Source of the DNA: Adiantum capillus-veneris
Lineage: Eukaryota > Streptophyta > Polypodiopsida > Polypodiales > Pteridaceae
Length of the DNA: 64,000 nucleotides
Direction: 5' to 3'
Assembly: GCA_014529385.2 (NCBI GenBank)
Contig: CM043943.1
Coordinates: forward strand, 98,204,855 to 98,268,854
Shown: in pieces, positions 32,007 to 42,992 of the stretch
Position numbering within the stretch: position 1 is the stretch's first letter
Layout of the letters: every line of letters starts with the position of its first letter
Notes under the pieces: model-generated
The model's input: only the letters and a program-made list of their open reading frames with translations
What the model was told of the DNA's origin: nothing
Databases searched by the model: none
Position numbers and translations under genes: made by a program

Positions 32007-32804
32007 AACTATTCTACATATTTATGAATGGATTCATAGGGAGAGAGCTTCAAGCTTCGCCATTCGGTGAGTACTTTGTCTTTGGCATCGGTGGACAAAA
32101 ACTTCTTCATGATGGAAGCTCTTAAAGCTTTCCATGTTTGTGAGCTTCACCGTTGGCCTGTAGGCTAGACCACCATTGCCTGGCGGACTTTTGAAAGTGC
32201 ATGGCTACATGGCATAGCTTAGAGGACTCCGTGAAGCCCTCATCTCCAAATGCCGCATCCAATTGTTGGATGAAAGCCAAGACTTTGTCCGTAGCACCAA
32301 AGGTGCCATCGTAGGTAAGGAAAGAGATGCTCTTTCCTCCCTCTTTGAACTTCTTGAGCTTGGACGATCTCTTCCACGCGGCATAGGATTTCCTATGGCC
32401 TCTTCTTTTTAATGGTTCAAAAGTTGCACCATCGCTTTCTTCAGAAGATGAAGAATTTGAGATGGAGAAGAGGGTGACCTCTTTCTCATCTTTTTCTTGC
32501 CTTGATCCTCTTTGTCTGCACCATCGCTTTCATAAGAGGAAGAGGATTAAGAAGATGGAGAAGAGGGTGATGTCTTTCTTGCCTCTTTCTCTTTTTGCTT
32601 TTTGTCATCCCTCTTTGAATTATGGTGTGGAGAAGTGTGCGACGGCCTTCTCCGTTTAGGAGGTGATGGGAGCGTTTTGTTTGCCGTCTTCGTGGAGCCA
32701 TCTTCGTCGAGGTGGCAGGAGACTCGCTTCTTTCTCGTTCTTTTGGTGGGGGATCTTGAGTTCTCCTTTGAAAAGGAGATGCGTCATCAAGAAGCAAATC
32801 AGTT
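32007..32804 (-). pseudogene. GP1 gag N-terminal half, frameshifted and truncated
   Basis: Arg/Lys/Ser-rich gag sequence similar to that of GP2, for example RRTQDPPPKERERSESP followed by MAPRRRQTKRS, with capsid pieces between 32007 and 32290 in other frames. The gag start, leader and primer-binding site seen in GP2 (48714-49122) are missing, and gag sequence joins LTR sequence directly at about 32804. Confidence 0.65.
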
Positions 32805-33322
32805 GAGGACTGGATTTACATGGAGCCGGTCCCCCCTCCAAAAGGCTTTGTATTATAGGTTTCCCCCATCAAGGGAGACATTTTACAATACAATCCTTTG
32901 TGTTCCTTCAATAACTAGCTAGTGCAATGAATATGGAAGCTTCAAGCACTAAGCAAACACTTGTAAAACACAACATCAATTCCCTCACGGTCTTAGACCC
33001 AAGACCTCACACACCTTCGAAGATGGTGAGAGCTAGCGGGGTATGAGAGTAGATTGAGAGGAAGAAGGAGTAGTCTTACGAGAAATATGTATATCTCCTC
33101 ACATAATCACTCATATTAGCATAGCATAGCTTAGTAATTAGCATGCGGAGATGAGCATGCATTGAAGCTTGGTCTTGGTTGGATTTGCATCACAAAGCCA
33201 AGAGTTGTTGGTGTAGGCCTCCCTTCTCACAAGCTTGGAGTAGATGATGAGCTTTCCATTAAAGCTTGAGAAGGAGAGAGAGAGAGAGAGAGAGAGAGAG
33301 TCTTCTTGCTTCATACATGATC

Positions 33323-33406
<84 letters not shown>

Positions 33407-33887
33407 GTGATACTACCTTGACAAGGTCAGCCCCCTCTTTCTCTCTTGGTCGACCCCTCTTGCATTTTACTATGCAGGCACCCCATTGGCCCATGCCAGG
33501 CTTAGCTAGTAAGAATTAAGTAGCATAAGTGATAGCCTTCTGTCATGTGTCCCCCTTTCCCCTTTTGTGAGAGATTTAAGTAACTAATTAATGCGACTAA
33601 ATTTTTATTAGACCCCTTTGTCTTCTGGCCAATAGAAATCAGGCAAGCCATTGGGCCTGCTGAATGCTCATTGGACCCCTTGGGAGACTGTCCACTAGTC
33701 TTCTAGAGAGCTTAATTCTTATTGGTTCTTTTATTAAGTGTTTTTAAATAAATTAAACTAGATTTACTCTAGCCTAATTCTCATTGGTCCACCTCCATGG
33801 CCATCCAATAGGATTTGAGTGCAGCTTGTGGGCAATTGGCCTAGGGAGCTGACATGTGTCCCTCATTCCCTTTGTGTAGAGAGAGCA

Positions 33888-33937
<50 letters not shown>

Positions 33938-34326
33938 TGTGTGTGTGTGTTTCTCTCTCATCCCCTACTTACAGGGCTCGCCCCCTCCTATGTAGGAACC
34001 TTGAAGACTTTTTTGGCACACTCACAAAGCATCCAATTTTACTAAGCTTGACCATTGGACACAACCTTTGACTTTAGGAACCTTAGCATTTTGGAAGCCT
34101 TAATGGGATGAACCTTAGGGTCTTTAAATCCCATTGCTGCACATTGCTCTTTTGCAGATGGCCCCCCCTTTGGATCCCTATTTTCCCGCCTTTAGATCCC
34201 TACTGTGGCCGGTCTACCAGCTTAACCAATATTCTAGCTTTTTCTCCCCTGACACTTCCCCATATTAAATGATCAATTTAACATGAGAAAATCATTTAGG
34301 AGAATTAGATATTAGTTACTATGACA
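32805..34326 (-). repeat. GP1 5' LTR, lacking its 3' end
   Basis: About 1.5 kb. The minus strand starts TGTCATAGTAACTAATATC at 34326. It matches the GP2 LTR at GAGCCGGTCCCCCCTCC (32822) and through the microsatellite region. It contains GT runs at 33324-33404 and 33893-33950 and a GA run at 33274-33301. Confidence 0.82.
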
Positions 34327-35055
34327 AAAATCAATAATCTATCGAAGGAAAATTCATTATTAATATGGCAAGTAGCAAATCGTTATTTGCTATAGTGGTA
34401 GTTCCAAAAAATAATGGGAAACTAAGGGTATGCGTGGACTATACAAGGTTGAATGTGCAGACAATCAAAGATCTATTTCCTTTACCATTCACATATATGA
34501 TGCTAGATGAGATAACATACCATGAGATGTACAATTTCATGGATGGGTCCGGTGGGTACAACCAGCTAAAAAAACACCAGAGGATCAAGTGAAAATGACA
34601 TTCATCATATTTCTAATAATACCATTTGGTTCATGTAACAGATCTTTGGTGAATTTTTACACAAATTTTTGGCAATATTTGTGGACGGTTTTTCAGTGTT
34701 CTCATCTGAACATATACATCTCCTATTTCTGGAGATAGTATTTAAGAGATGCAGAGAGAAAACGATCTGTCTGAATCCGTTTAAATCGTTATTCATGGTC
34801 TGGGAGGGACATATATTGGGATATATTGTGTCCAAAAATGGTATAAAAATGGTTGAAGACAAGATTTGAAGTGTCCAGCAAGCTAGATCATCAAAGAATG
34901 TATCTAAATTAAGCTCATTGGTTGTAGGTACATTAGGGTGTACATACTATTGGTCATTATTAGTACTAAACCCTACTTTGTATGCCTATTTGTTTCAAAA
35001 TGAAGAAGATTCGAGCATCTCAACTACTAATTTCAAATTTGTGTATCCATGCAGC
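34327..35055 (+). pseudogene. Gypsy-D reverse transcriptase, continuation after GP1
   Basis: The open piece at 34365-34592 reads IVVVPKNNGKLRVCVDYTRL, then PLPFTYMMLDEI and MYNFMDGSGGYNQLK, the fingers of a Ty3/gypsy polymerase. The palm follows in a second frame at 34669-34869 (IFVDGFSVFSSEHIHL, where FVDGF replaces the catalytic (Y/F)(V/L)DDF, and GHILGYIVSKNGI). The second catalytic Asp is thus mutated to Gly. The piece ends at the CT/C tract at 35063. Confidence 0.78.
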
Positions 35056-35058
35056 TAA

Positions 35059-35062
<4 letters not shown>

Positions 35063-35140
<78 letters not shown>
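35063..35140. repeat. (CT)19 followed by a 40-base poly-C tract
   Basis: CT repeats at 35063-35100 pass directly into 40 uninterrupted C at 35101-35140. The tract lies exactly at the junction between Gypsy-D sequence and the truncated GP3 gag. Confidence 0.95.
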
Positions 35141-35724
35141 ACAGAGCCATTTCAATTTTTCTTGAGCTTTTGGGACCTGTGCCATGCAAGGTAAGATTTG
35201 CGATGTCCTTCCCTCTTGTATTCTTGGGAGAATAGCCATAGCTTTTGTCAAAAGAGGAGGCAGGTGAAGAAGGAGAAGAGAGTGACCTCTTTCTTGCCCT
35301 TTTCTTCCTTTGTTTCCTCTCTTCCCTTTCGGAGTGATGAGGAGAAGGACTATGGGTTGACCATTTCCTCTTGGGAGGAGTTGGCGACCATCTAGACCGT
35401 CGTCTTTGTAGAGCCACATCTTCGAAGGAACTTAGGGATTCATTACTTTCTTGCTCTTTGGATTCCTCCTCTCGTATGGGAGAGAGTCTTCTTTTGGGTG
35501 TCATCAAGAGGCTTCCTAAGCTCTCTCTCTTCTTGGAGAGGAAGGTAAATCCCATAAGCACGAAGTTGTTGAGTAACTTTGGCTTGCAAAGCAGGGTTGC
35601 CCATAGCTTGCTGCAACCTAGTAACAAGATAATTGACAAACATGGGGGCATCATCATTAGCACCTTCATGTGCAAAATTAAAGTTATCAATGTTCATTCT
35701 ACTCTCTTGATTATTCTCATCCAT
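35141..35724 (-). pseudogene. GP3 gag N-terminus (truncated chromovirus)
   Basis: ATG at 35724: MDENNQESRMNIDNFNFAHE, then FVNYLVTRLQQAMGNPALQA, closely matching the GP2 gag start at 48714. After about 90 residues the frame shifts and continues in the frame at 35690-35055 (Arg/Ser-rich, PPKRKWSTHSPSPHHSEREE). Sequence stops at the poly-C tract. GP3 shares its 5' LTR (35981-43559) with GP2 as that element's 3' LTR. Confidence 0.75.
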
Positions 35725-35980
35725 GCTAATTATACTTATGCATAGAATACTTTGTGCTTTGGTACCCTCAAAAACCTTAGTCGCTAATCTTCTTTACCTT
35801 TGAAAATCAGCACTTAAGCATATACACCCACGGCTCGAATTGGTTAATTATAGAGAGTAGTGGAGTGGATCTAATATTGTAGAATTGCCGAGGGATAGCT
35901 CCTTTCGGACTTCTTATGCAGGCTACTTAAGGACCTCTCTTCTTAAGCAAGAAAAGAGAAACCAAATGCTCTAATACCAA
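35725..35980 (-). other. GP3 untranslated leader and primer-binding site
   Basis: The minus strand just inside the LTR (about 35969-35980) reads TGGTATTAGAGC, one base from the plant initiator-Met tRNA site. The remaining leader matches GP2 at 48715-49122, except that GP2 has about 130 bp more, from about 48904 to 49060. Confidence 0.7.
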
Positions 35981-36956
35981 TGTAATGGAAATGGCCTATG
36001 AACTTTGAGAATAGCGGAATTAGGAGAATTAAAGAGATAATTTTTGTGAGGCTACTTTGAGAACATAGAGGGTCAACGTAATTGATGGTGGAAACATAAT
36101 CATAGTACTTAATTAACTTGGCATGAATAATACTTTTGCAAGAGAGAGAGTTTAGAGAACTCAACAACAATTGAGGACCGGATTTATGTGGAGCCGGGCC
36201 CCCCTCCAATAGGCATTTATATTATAGATTCTCCCATCAAGAGATACTTGATATAATACAATCTTTGTGTTCCTTGTGACCTAGGTGATGCAATGAAGAT
36301 GGAAAGCTTCATGCGTCACGAGCATAACATAGACTTTGTAAAAAGTATGAACTATCCCAAGCCTCAGTCCTAAGGCCTCAAACACCTTCAAAGGTGGAGA
36401 GAGCTAGCGGGGAATGAGGGAAGAGGAAGAAGAAACATTCATAAGAGAAAGAAATAGTTCCTCACTTATCATCACTCTTCTTGCTAGCATACATAATAGC
36501 ATAGCATAGTAATGAAGATGGAGAAGATGGCAAGCTTAAGCATTGAAGCATGGCTCTTGGTTGGATATGCATTCCATAGCCAAGAGTGTTGGTGTAGGCT
36601 CTCAACTTCTCAATAAGCTTGGAGAAGGAGATGGAGTTCTTGCACTTCACCAAGTGCAGAATGAGAGCAAATGAGAGATTGTGTGAGGGAGTATACCCCC
36701 CAAGCACACGCCTTGCTTGCTTTGGTCGACCCCCCATGCTTGAAGCTCATTGGACCCCTCTAGGCCTAGCCAATCACATGCAAGAGGCATATCAAGCAAC
36801 AAGGTTAGGTTTTGAACAAGTTTCCTTCTTTCCCCTTTGAGGGAGAGAGGCTTGATAATTACTTAGATAAATATTTAATTAATCTAAATGCTCATTGGAC
36901 CCCTTTTAAGCCTATCCAATAGGATTCAGGTACATCTTGAGGGCAACATGGGTAGG

Positions 36957-37182
36957 TGTTGGAATTACGTTGCAGGAAAACACACACAGCATGGAGAAGA
37001 TGGAGGAAGCTCAAGGCACACAACTGAGAGTGTATTACTTAGTGTGCAATGGAAAGATAGATAGCCCTAAAGTGATGGGCGTATATACAATGCACGGGGA
37101 GAAAGACCTCCTAAACAGGGAAAAAGTACCCCGGCGGTCCTAGTGTGTTCACACACATCACTACCACATGTATATGGTAACA
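36957..37182 (-). repeat. 3' LTR of Copia-B
   Basis: 226 bp. The minus strand starts TGTTACCATATACATGTGG and ends ATTCCAACA. It matches the plus-strand LTR at 60344-60576. A G-rich purine tract (minus-strand ...CCGGGGGGGATT) adjoins it at about 37183-37195 as a likely polypurine tract. Confidence 0.92.
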
Positions 37183-37258
37183 AATCCCCCCCGGAGTGAT
37201 GCGGTGAACGCGAGTTGGCACATGAGTAAAGGGAAGTGCCATGCCCTAAAGGCCATGA

Positions 37259-37660
37259 TCAGTTCACAAAGGGGAGTAAGCCCAAAGCTTTGCCGAAAGC
37301 TTCGAGCTTCTCACGAGACAATGCCTTTTTGAAAAGATCTGCAAGGTTGTCCTGTGTTGGCACATAAGCCAAGCTAATCTCTCCTGCTGAGAGCCTCTCC
37401 CTGACATAGTGGTAATGCATCTCAATGTGCTTTGTGCGAGCATGAAAAACTGGGTTCCTCGCAACTGCCAATGCGCTCTGACTGTCAGTGTAGATAGTGT
37501 TGGCAGTGTCCTGTCCAACACCCAAATCAGCCATAAGGCGTCTGTGCCATACACACTCAACCGTAGCTGTGAAGACTGCATTGTACTCAGCCTCAAAACT
37601 CCAAGTGGCCACAGTAGGTTGCTTCTTGCTCAACCATGATATACATGAACTGCCAAGCAT
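37259..37660 (-). pseudogene. Copia-B RNase H
   Basis: The frame contains KKQPTVATWSFEAEYNAVFT, IYTDSQSALAVARNPVFHAR and TKHIEMHYHYVRERL, the diagnostic end of Copia polyproteins, and stops at LLPFVN. The catalytic Glu (S.EAEY) and Asp (TDSQSA) are kept. The gap to the polymerase (37661-37876) contains frameshifts. Confidence 0.88.
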
Positions 37661-37876
37661 GAAACAAAAACCACTTGTGGATCCTCACGTGTCAAAACAA
37701 CCTGCCCAATCTAAGTCTGAAAAAGCATGTAAGTCTGGCGGCAATGATGACCCCCCCTTGGGATAAAACAAGCCAAGATGTAAAGTGCCACTAAGGTAGC
37801 AGAAAATCCTCTTGATAGCCTGCCAATGCTTAAACCCTGGGCTATGCATAAATCTACTGACCTATGAGATTGCAAA

Positions 37877-38693
37877 CTAAATATCCGGCCTCATGTTGCA
37901 TATATAAATGAGACATCCAGTAGAAGTTTGGTAAAGAGTGACATCTGCAGGATCACCAGCATCATGAAGACTCAATTTCAAACCTGTTTCCATGGGAGTG
38001 GCAATAGGTTTGCAATCCTCAAGTTCAAACTTACATAACAACGTCTCTATGTAACTTTTCTGACACAAGGCAATACCACCAAGACACTGCTTAAACTGTA
38101 TACCCAAGTATTGATGCAACATCCCCAAATCTTTCATTTGAAAGAGCATTCAAATCAGCCTTAAATTCAGCATTATGTCTCTCATTTGGTCCAATGATAA
38201 GCAAATCATCTACATAAAGAACCACAATGATAAGTACATCACCCTCACGCTTTACATACAATGTGCTTTCTGTTGGACTCTTACGAAAGCCTTGTTTGAC
38301 CAAATGAGTGTTAGCTTTCTCATACCAAGCACGAGGAGATTGCTTCAACCCATACAAAGCCTTCTTACATCTGCACAATTTGTCCTCTTGTCCTTTCTTG
38401 ACAAAACTGCGAGGCTGCGTTACATAAACTTCCTCGAATATGTAACCATTCAAGAAAGTAGTAACAATGTCTGATTGATGTACATCCCAACCAAAATGAG
38501 CTGCCAATGCCAATAGAAAACGAACAGTAGTCATACGACAAGTGGGAGCAAAAGTTTCTTCATAATCTATGTCTTTTTGTTGCGAATAACCTTTTGCAAC
38601 AAGTCGAGCCTTATGGCGATCAACCTCACCATCCGGCTTGCGTTTCAACTTGTAAACCCACTTTGTACCAATGGCCTTTTTGCCAGGAGGCAA
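37877..38693 (-). pseudogene. Copia-B reverse transcriptase, one frameshift
   Basis: It begins PPGKKAIGTKWVYKLKRKPD and KARLVAKGYSQQKDIDYEET, then the catalytic motif VVLYVDDLLIIG with both aspartates. Near 38120 the frame changes, and the second piece (38149-37877) continues MKDLGMLHQYLGIQFKQ. Apart from the shift the domain is complete. Confidence 0.9.
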
Positions 38694-38730
38694 ATCACAT
38701 AAAGTCTACGTGTCACTTTCTATAGGTGCA

Positions 38731-39906
38731 TCATATTCTGAGCATGGCAACCATCCAATTTTTTGAATTATGTGCTTCATGAAAAGAGAGAGGTTCCTCA
38801 ACATCATGTAAGCTAAACACAGCCAAAGCATAACAATATGATGCATAAGATGCATGGTGAGAGCCTAAGCGAGTATGACTAGACAAAGGTGCATCCAATT
38901 TACTGTCACGCAATGTATACACCAGCCATTTTGGCATACCTCTAGCCTGCTCATTTTCAGCCCTTTTCTCATCAAGTACATCATGTACATATGCATCAAT
39001 AATAGGCTGATCTATAACATTTTCGGAAACCCCCATAGGCTGTGCATTTGCCTCATTGGAATTTACATTCGAACTTTCACCACTGAAAAGAGGTAACAAA
39101 GTGTCATAAATGTCCTGTGAGCTTACATTATTGTCTCTAGTACATGACAACAAGGGATGAACAGAATCTTCCACAAACACTACATCCCATGAAACCAAAA
39201 TACTCTTTGTTTACGGATGATACAACCTGTAACCTTTGCTTTCAGCACTATAACCAACAAAATACATTTGACAGCCTTATCATCCAATTTTTTGTGTTGT
39301 GTTTGTGGCACCAAAGCATATGCCAAACAGCCAAAAACATGCATGTGCTCAATAAAAGGCTTTCTATCATGCCATGCTTCATATGGATTAATAGACTGCA
39401 AAGCTTTCGTAGGACACCTGTTAAGTACATAAGTGGCACACATGATGGCCTCAAGCCAAAAAGAATGTGGCAAAGCTTGACTTTTGACCATACATCGTGC
39501 CATTTCTGTAAGTGACCTATTTTTCCTCTCAGCAACACCATTTTGCTAAGGTGTATAAGTCACTGTACATTGGTGTTTTACCCCACGACTAGCCAGAAAT
39601 GCATTAAATTCATGAGATATATACTCCCCCCCCTCGATCGGAACGGAGGGTGCCCATAGTACATTTCGATACATTTTCCGCCATAGCCAGAAATTATTTG
39701 AAGCACATAACAACTTCAGACTTTGCTTTAAGAGGAAATACCCATGCATGCCTTGAGTAATCATCAATGAAAGTCACAAAGTAAAGGTAATTGCCCAAGG
39801 ACGGAGTTTGCATGGGCCCACAAACATCACTATGCACAAACTGCAACCTGCATGTGGCCCTAATTGAACCATCCTTTGGAAACTTCGAACGTTGCGTCTT
39901 ACCCAA
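38731..39906 (-). pseudogene. Copia-B integrase, several frameshifts
   Basis: Pieces in order from the right: FVHSDVCGPMQTPSLGNYLY with FIDDYSRHAWVFPLK (first catalytic Asp region, 39906-39694), a middle piece overlapping it (39767-39546), PHSFWLEAIMCATYVLNRCP and HVFGCLAYALVPQ (39503-39180), and an acidic linker toward the polymerase (39198-38731). The HHCC domain (HR.GH..) is only partly readable at about 40000. Confidence 0.82.
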
Positions 39907-40096
39907 AATAAGCCTTCACAAACATGTTTGATAGGTGCTTGAAGAGGCGGCAAAGAAGCAACCGTATCAGATTTCTGCAAACGCAGCAAACTGGCAAAAT
40001 TCAGAAACGTGCATGCCACAGTTTTGCATCTGAAACAGCCCTTGAATCTGCAACTGCATTTGTAAAATTTTGTCCACACTTGTCATACAAAGTGAG

Positions 40097-41483
40097 CTAA
40101 TACAACCCACGGCACAAAAGGCCATATGCAACAATTTCATCACCAAAACTGAGATCATGAATTGTACATCTGTCATCCACAAATTTGACTACAAGTCCAA
40201 GTCTAGCAAGTGCAAACACAAACAAAAGATTCTTCTTGATCCCAAGTACATAAAGTGCATCAACAAGTGTGAAAGAACTGCCATTTGCAGTAGTAAGCAC
40301 AATCTTTCCAACTCCCTGAGCAGGATAAGAGGCATTGTTGGCACAAGTGCCGTGAGGGATATACTCGAGGGAGGTGAACAATTCACGATATGAGGTAATG
40401 TGCTTTGTAGCACCACTGTCAAAATACCACACATGTGAATATGCAGCAACTGACATGCATGCATCATAGACAGCAAGATTGTAAGTGCACTCTGCACTAA
40501 AAGCCCATTCTGCATCAACATCAGCATCACAATCTCCTTTCACAGAAGACTCAACAATGGCTGCATTTGCAGTGGAACTAGCATTTGCAATGTAACCACC
40601 CTCTTTCTTCTTAGCCTCTTTGGCCTTCAACTTAGAACACTGCTTGATCAAGTGATCATTAGCTTTACAATAATGGCAACGCATCTTCATTTTTCCCTTA
40701 TCACCAGAATTTCCAGATGAATTACTACCAGCAGAGGCATTAGGAACATAAATTTTTCCACTCACAGCAGAACCATAAGAAGTGGCTGCATTGCTGTTAC
40801 CACCCTTTCTTTGAGAAGCAATAAAATCATGTTCAACTGCACGCTGCCGAGTCCTGTTTTTTCTAGAAAGTGACTCTTGCAACAGCAATGTGCATAATGC
40901 ATCAAACTTGACCACTTCAGGATTTCCTTGGGTCATCAGTCTCCAAGTACTAGCAAAAGTCTGGTATGAATCTGGTAAGGCATAAAGAAGAGTTTGCAAA
41001 GGGAACTGTCTGAAATGACTTCATCTGCAGAAATAAGTTGCTCATTGATATCCTTGACACCAGCAAGGAAAGTGTCAATATCATCTTCCTCATGCATAAT
41101 CTTCGATTCCAGCTCTTTACGCAAGCAAAGCAATTTTAGCCTCATTGCGGCTTGCATAAAGACCTGCTAGAATATCCCAAGTCTGTTTTGCAGATTTCAC
41201 CGAACGAATGTGAGGAGTAATGGTGCGCTTCACAGACAATGCAATCAACACATGAGCCTACGCATCCTTTACATCCCAACGAGCTTGTTTTGCAAGACCT
41301 AACATCCTCAACATTGCCTACATCCTTATAACCAGGACGTACATCAATGCCCTGCACAATATTCCAGACGCCCTTTGACACAAGAACATGTTGTATCATG
41401 TAAGCCCACATAGGGTAATTGTCCCCATCCAACCTGTCCTCAGCAGCAAACATCTTGAACACATCTGTGTTGTTGTCAGCCAT
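40097..41483 (-). pseudogene. Copia-B gag and protease, frameshifted
   Basis: ATG at 41483: MADNNTDVFKMFAAEDRLDG and NYPMWAYMIQHVLVSKGVWN, the gag N-terminus. After shifts near 41280 and 41000 a long frame (40999-40097) holds LPDSYQTFASTWRLM, zinc knuckle CHYCKANDHLIKQC and the retropepsin site VWYFDSGATKHITSY with its DSGA triad. A GAG-pre-integrase segment follows. The same gag start occurs on the plus strand at 60941 in the second Copia-B copy. Confidence 0.87.
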
Positions 41484-41833
41484 GGAAAATGTTTGCACCT
41501 GGTGTGAAAACTGCCCGAAATGAGGAGAAACTGAGTGCGACCAGCACATTCTATATAGCACAACCTGCAGTAGACTTTATGGAACTTGTTATCCAGTATT
41601 TGGCACTGACAAAAAATTTACACAAAATGAAAAAATTGCCTGTGCAAACCTAGCTGTAATGAAAACAGAGGCCGAAATCAGCCCGAATCAGAAATTTGAG
41701 CAAACTTAGCTCAACAAGCACGCCCGAATTTTTTGTCGACCTGCAAACGCTCGCCAAAGCTCATTGAAACCAGAGAAAATGAGCACGTGTGTGTTGGAGC
41801 TACTGCCGACTAAGCCCAGGAGGATACAAGCTG

Positions 41834-41845
41834 CTCTGACACCAA
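41834..41845 (-). promoter_or_regulatory. Primer-binding site of Copia-B
   Basis: The minus strand reads TTGGTGTCAGAGC directly after the LTR end (CCAACA A), one base away from the initiator-Met tRNA site seen intact in the second copy at 60579. Confidence 0.85.
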
Positions 41846-41846
41846 T

Positions 41847-42856
41847 TGTTGGAATTAGGGTTGCAGGAAAACACACACGGCTTGGAGAAGACAAAGGAAG
41901 CTCGAGGCACACAACTGAGAGTGTATTACTTAGTGTGAAATGGAAAGATAGATAGCCCTAGAGTGATGGGCGTATATACAATGCACGGGGGAAAAAGCCT
42001 CCTAAAGAGGGAAAAAATGCCCCGACGGTCCTAGTGTGTTCCCCGGGGGATTCACTCTATATACAAAACACAATGCCACCTGCGAGTGAACAACTTTGAT
42101 AAAACCCCTATGTACGACTCACATTAGGGAATATGATCCCCCTTTCTACGCTTATACAAAAGTCAATGCAGAAAACTATCATACCCCTATCTTACGTATA
42201 AAATTTAGGTCTCACATGATTTAACTAAGTAAAACTAGTCAAAGAGCATGTAGCATAGTGACTGGCAATATACTAAGGATCCACTTCTATTGATAACCAG
42301 ATGTGCCCTCAATGTGTCTTAGTTTGACTTTCAAACTATGTGCCCGTCCAGCCTGCACTCTAGCTACTCGTCCAATTTTGACTTTGACCCATCTAAATTA
42401 CTCAAAAAACATGGTTACAAAGCTGTGTTAGGTTCTCCGTGTAAATATGCATCTATACAAACTCTTTATAGCTTTCATTCCTCAACAAATGAACTATAAT
42501 AACAAAACAAGCAATTGATACAAAGTAGTGTTGGTTCTTGCATGTATCTTAGTAGCTATTGACTCACAAGTCTGAGGGAAGACTCTTTTGGGAAGCCATG
42601 ATTTTCAAACACAAAAATTTTCTCTCATTTTTCCATTTTCTCACTTCCCCCCCCCCCCCCCCCCCAAAATATTAATACCCCCTCCCTTATTTTTAAGCTT
42701 AGGAGATGAATTATGGGGGGCCTACCCCTAACTTATATGCTTATGTAACTTGTAGAAAAACCCCCCTCCCCTGCACTTGCGTGGTGCAATAAGTTTTCCA
42801 CGGTGAATCCCCCGGGGTGTGTTCACACACATCACTACCATATGTATATGGTAATA
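41847..42856 (-). repeat. 5' LTR of Copia-B, split by a 775-bp transposon
   Basis: Segments 41847-42041 and 42825-42856 make up an LTR like the 226-bp 3' copy. The start on the minus strand is TATTACC rather than TGTTACC (one mutation). Confidence 0.9.
42042..42816. mobile_element. 775-bp non-autonomous DNA transposon, 14-bp inverted ends, 8-bp target duplication
   Basis: Both ends read CCCGGGGGATTCAC inward, perfectly inverted. The target duplication GTGTGTTC is at 42034-42041 and 42817-42824. Other LTR copies at 37143 and near 60389 show the site undivided (GTGTGTTCACACAC and its complement). The interior is AT-rich, has a run of 18 or so C near 42649-42666, and encodes nothing recognisable. 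An 8-bp duplication is typical of hAT and P superfamilies, but the termini are not the usual ones, so the superfamily is left open. Confidence 0.92.
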
Positions 42857-42905
42857 GTAGGGACTTGACATGTATCCTTGCTGCCTCTTGAGGCTTGGGC
42901 TTACC

Positions 42906-42992
<87 letters not shown>

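Larger units (their letters stand above)
27907..34326 (-). mobile_element. Ty3/gypsy chromovirus GP1 inserted into Gypsy-D
   Basis: On the minus strand: 5' LTR from 34326 leftward to about 32805, then gag, protease, reverse transcriptase, RNase H, integrase and chromodomain to 28236, and finally the first 71 bp of a 3' LTR (27977-27907). Both LTR starts read TGTCATA(G/A)TAA...TAATATCTAATTCTCC on the minus strand. The 3' LTR is almost wholly deleted, as are the 3' end of the 5' LTR, the primer-binding site and the gag start. The chromodomain places it among plant chromoviruses, whose chromodomains in known cases direct integration to particular chromatin. Confidence 0.9.
36957..42856 (-). mobile_element. 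Complete Ty1/copia element Copia-B, inserted in a GP LTR
   Basis: LTRs lie at 36957-37182 (3') and 41847-42856 (5', enlarged by a 775-bp transposon). The perfect 5-bp target duplication GTAGG is at 36952-36956 and 42857-42861. The undisturbed site is seen in the GP2 5' LTR near 50019-50024. The coding order on the minus strand is gag, protease, integrase, reverse transcriptase, RNase H. Without the nested insertion it is 5125 bp, normal for plant Copia. Many frameshifts separate the domains. Confidence 0.95.

Noticed and set aside
33244-33519. Long CVCVCV / HTHTHT open frames over GT runs (also near 33889, 42741-43079 and 49994-50230)
   Set aside because: They are translations of dinucleotide repeats in retrotransposon LTRs, open in several frames at once, and have no conserved flanks.
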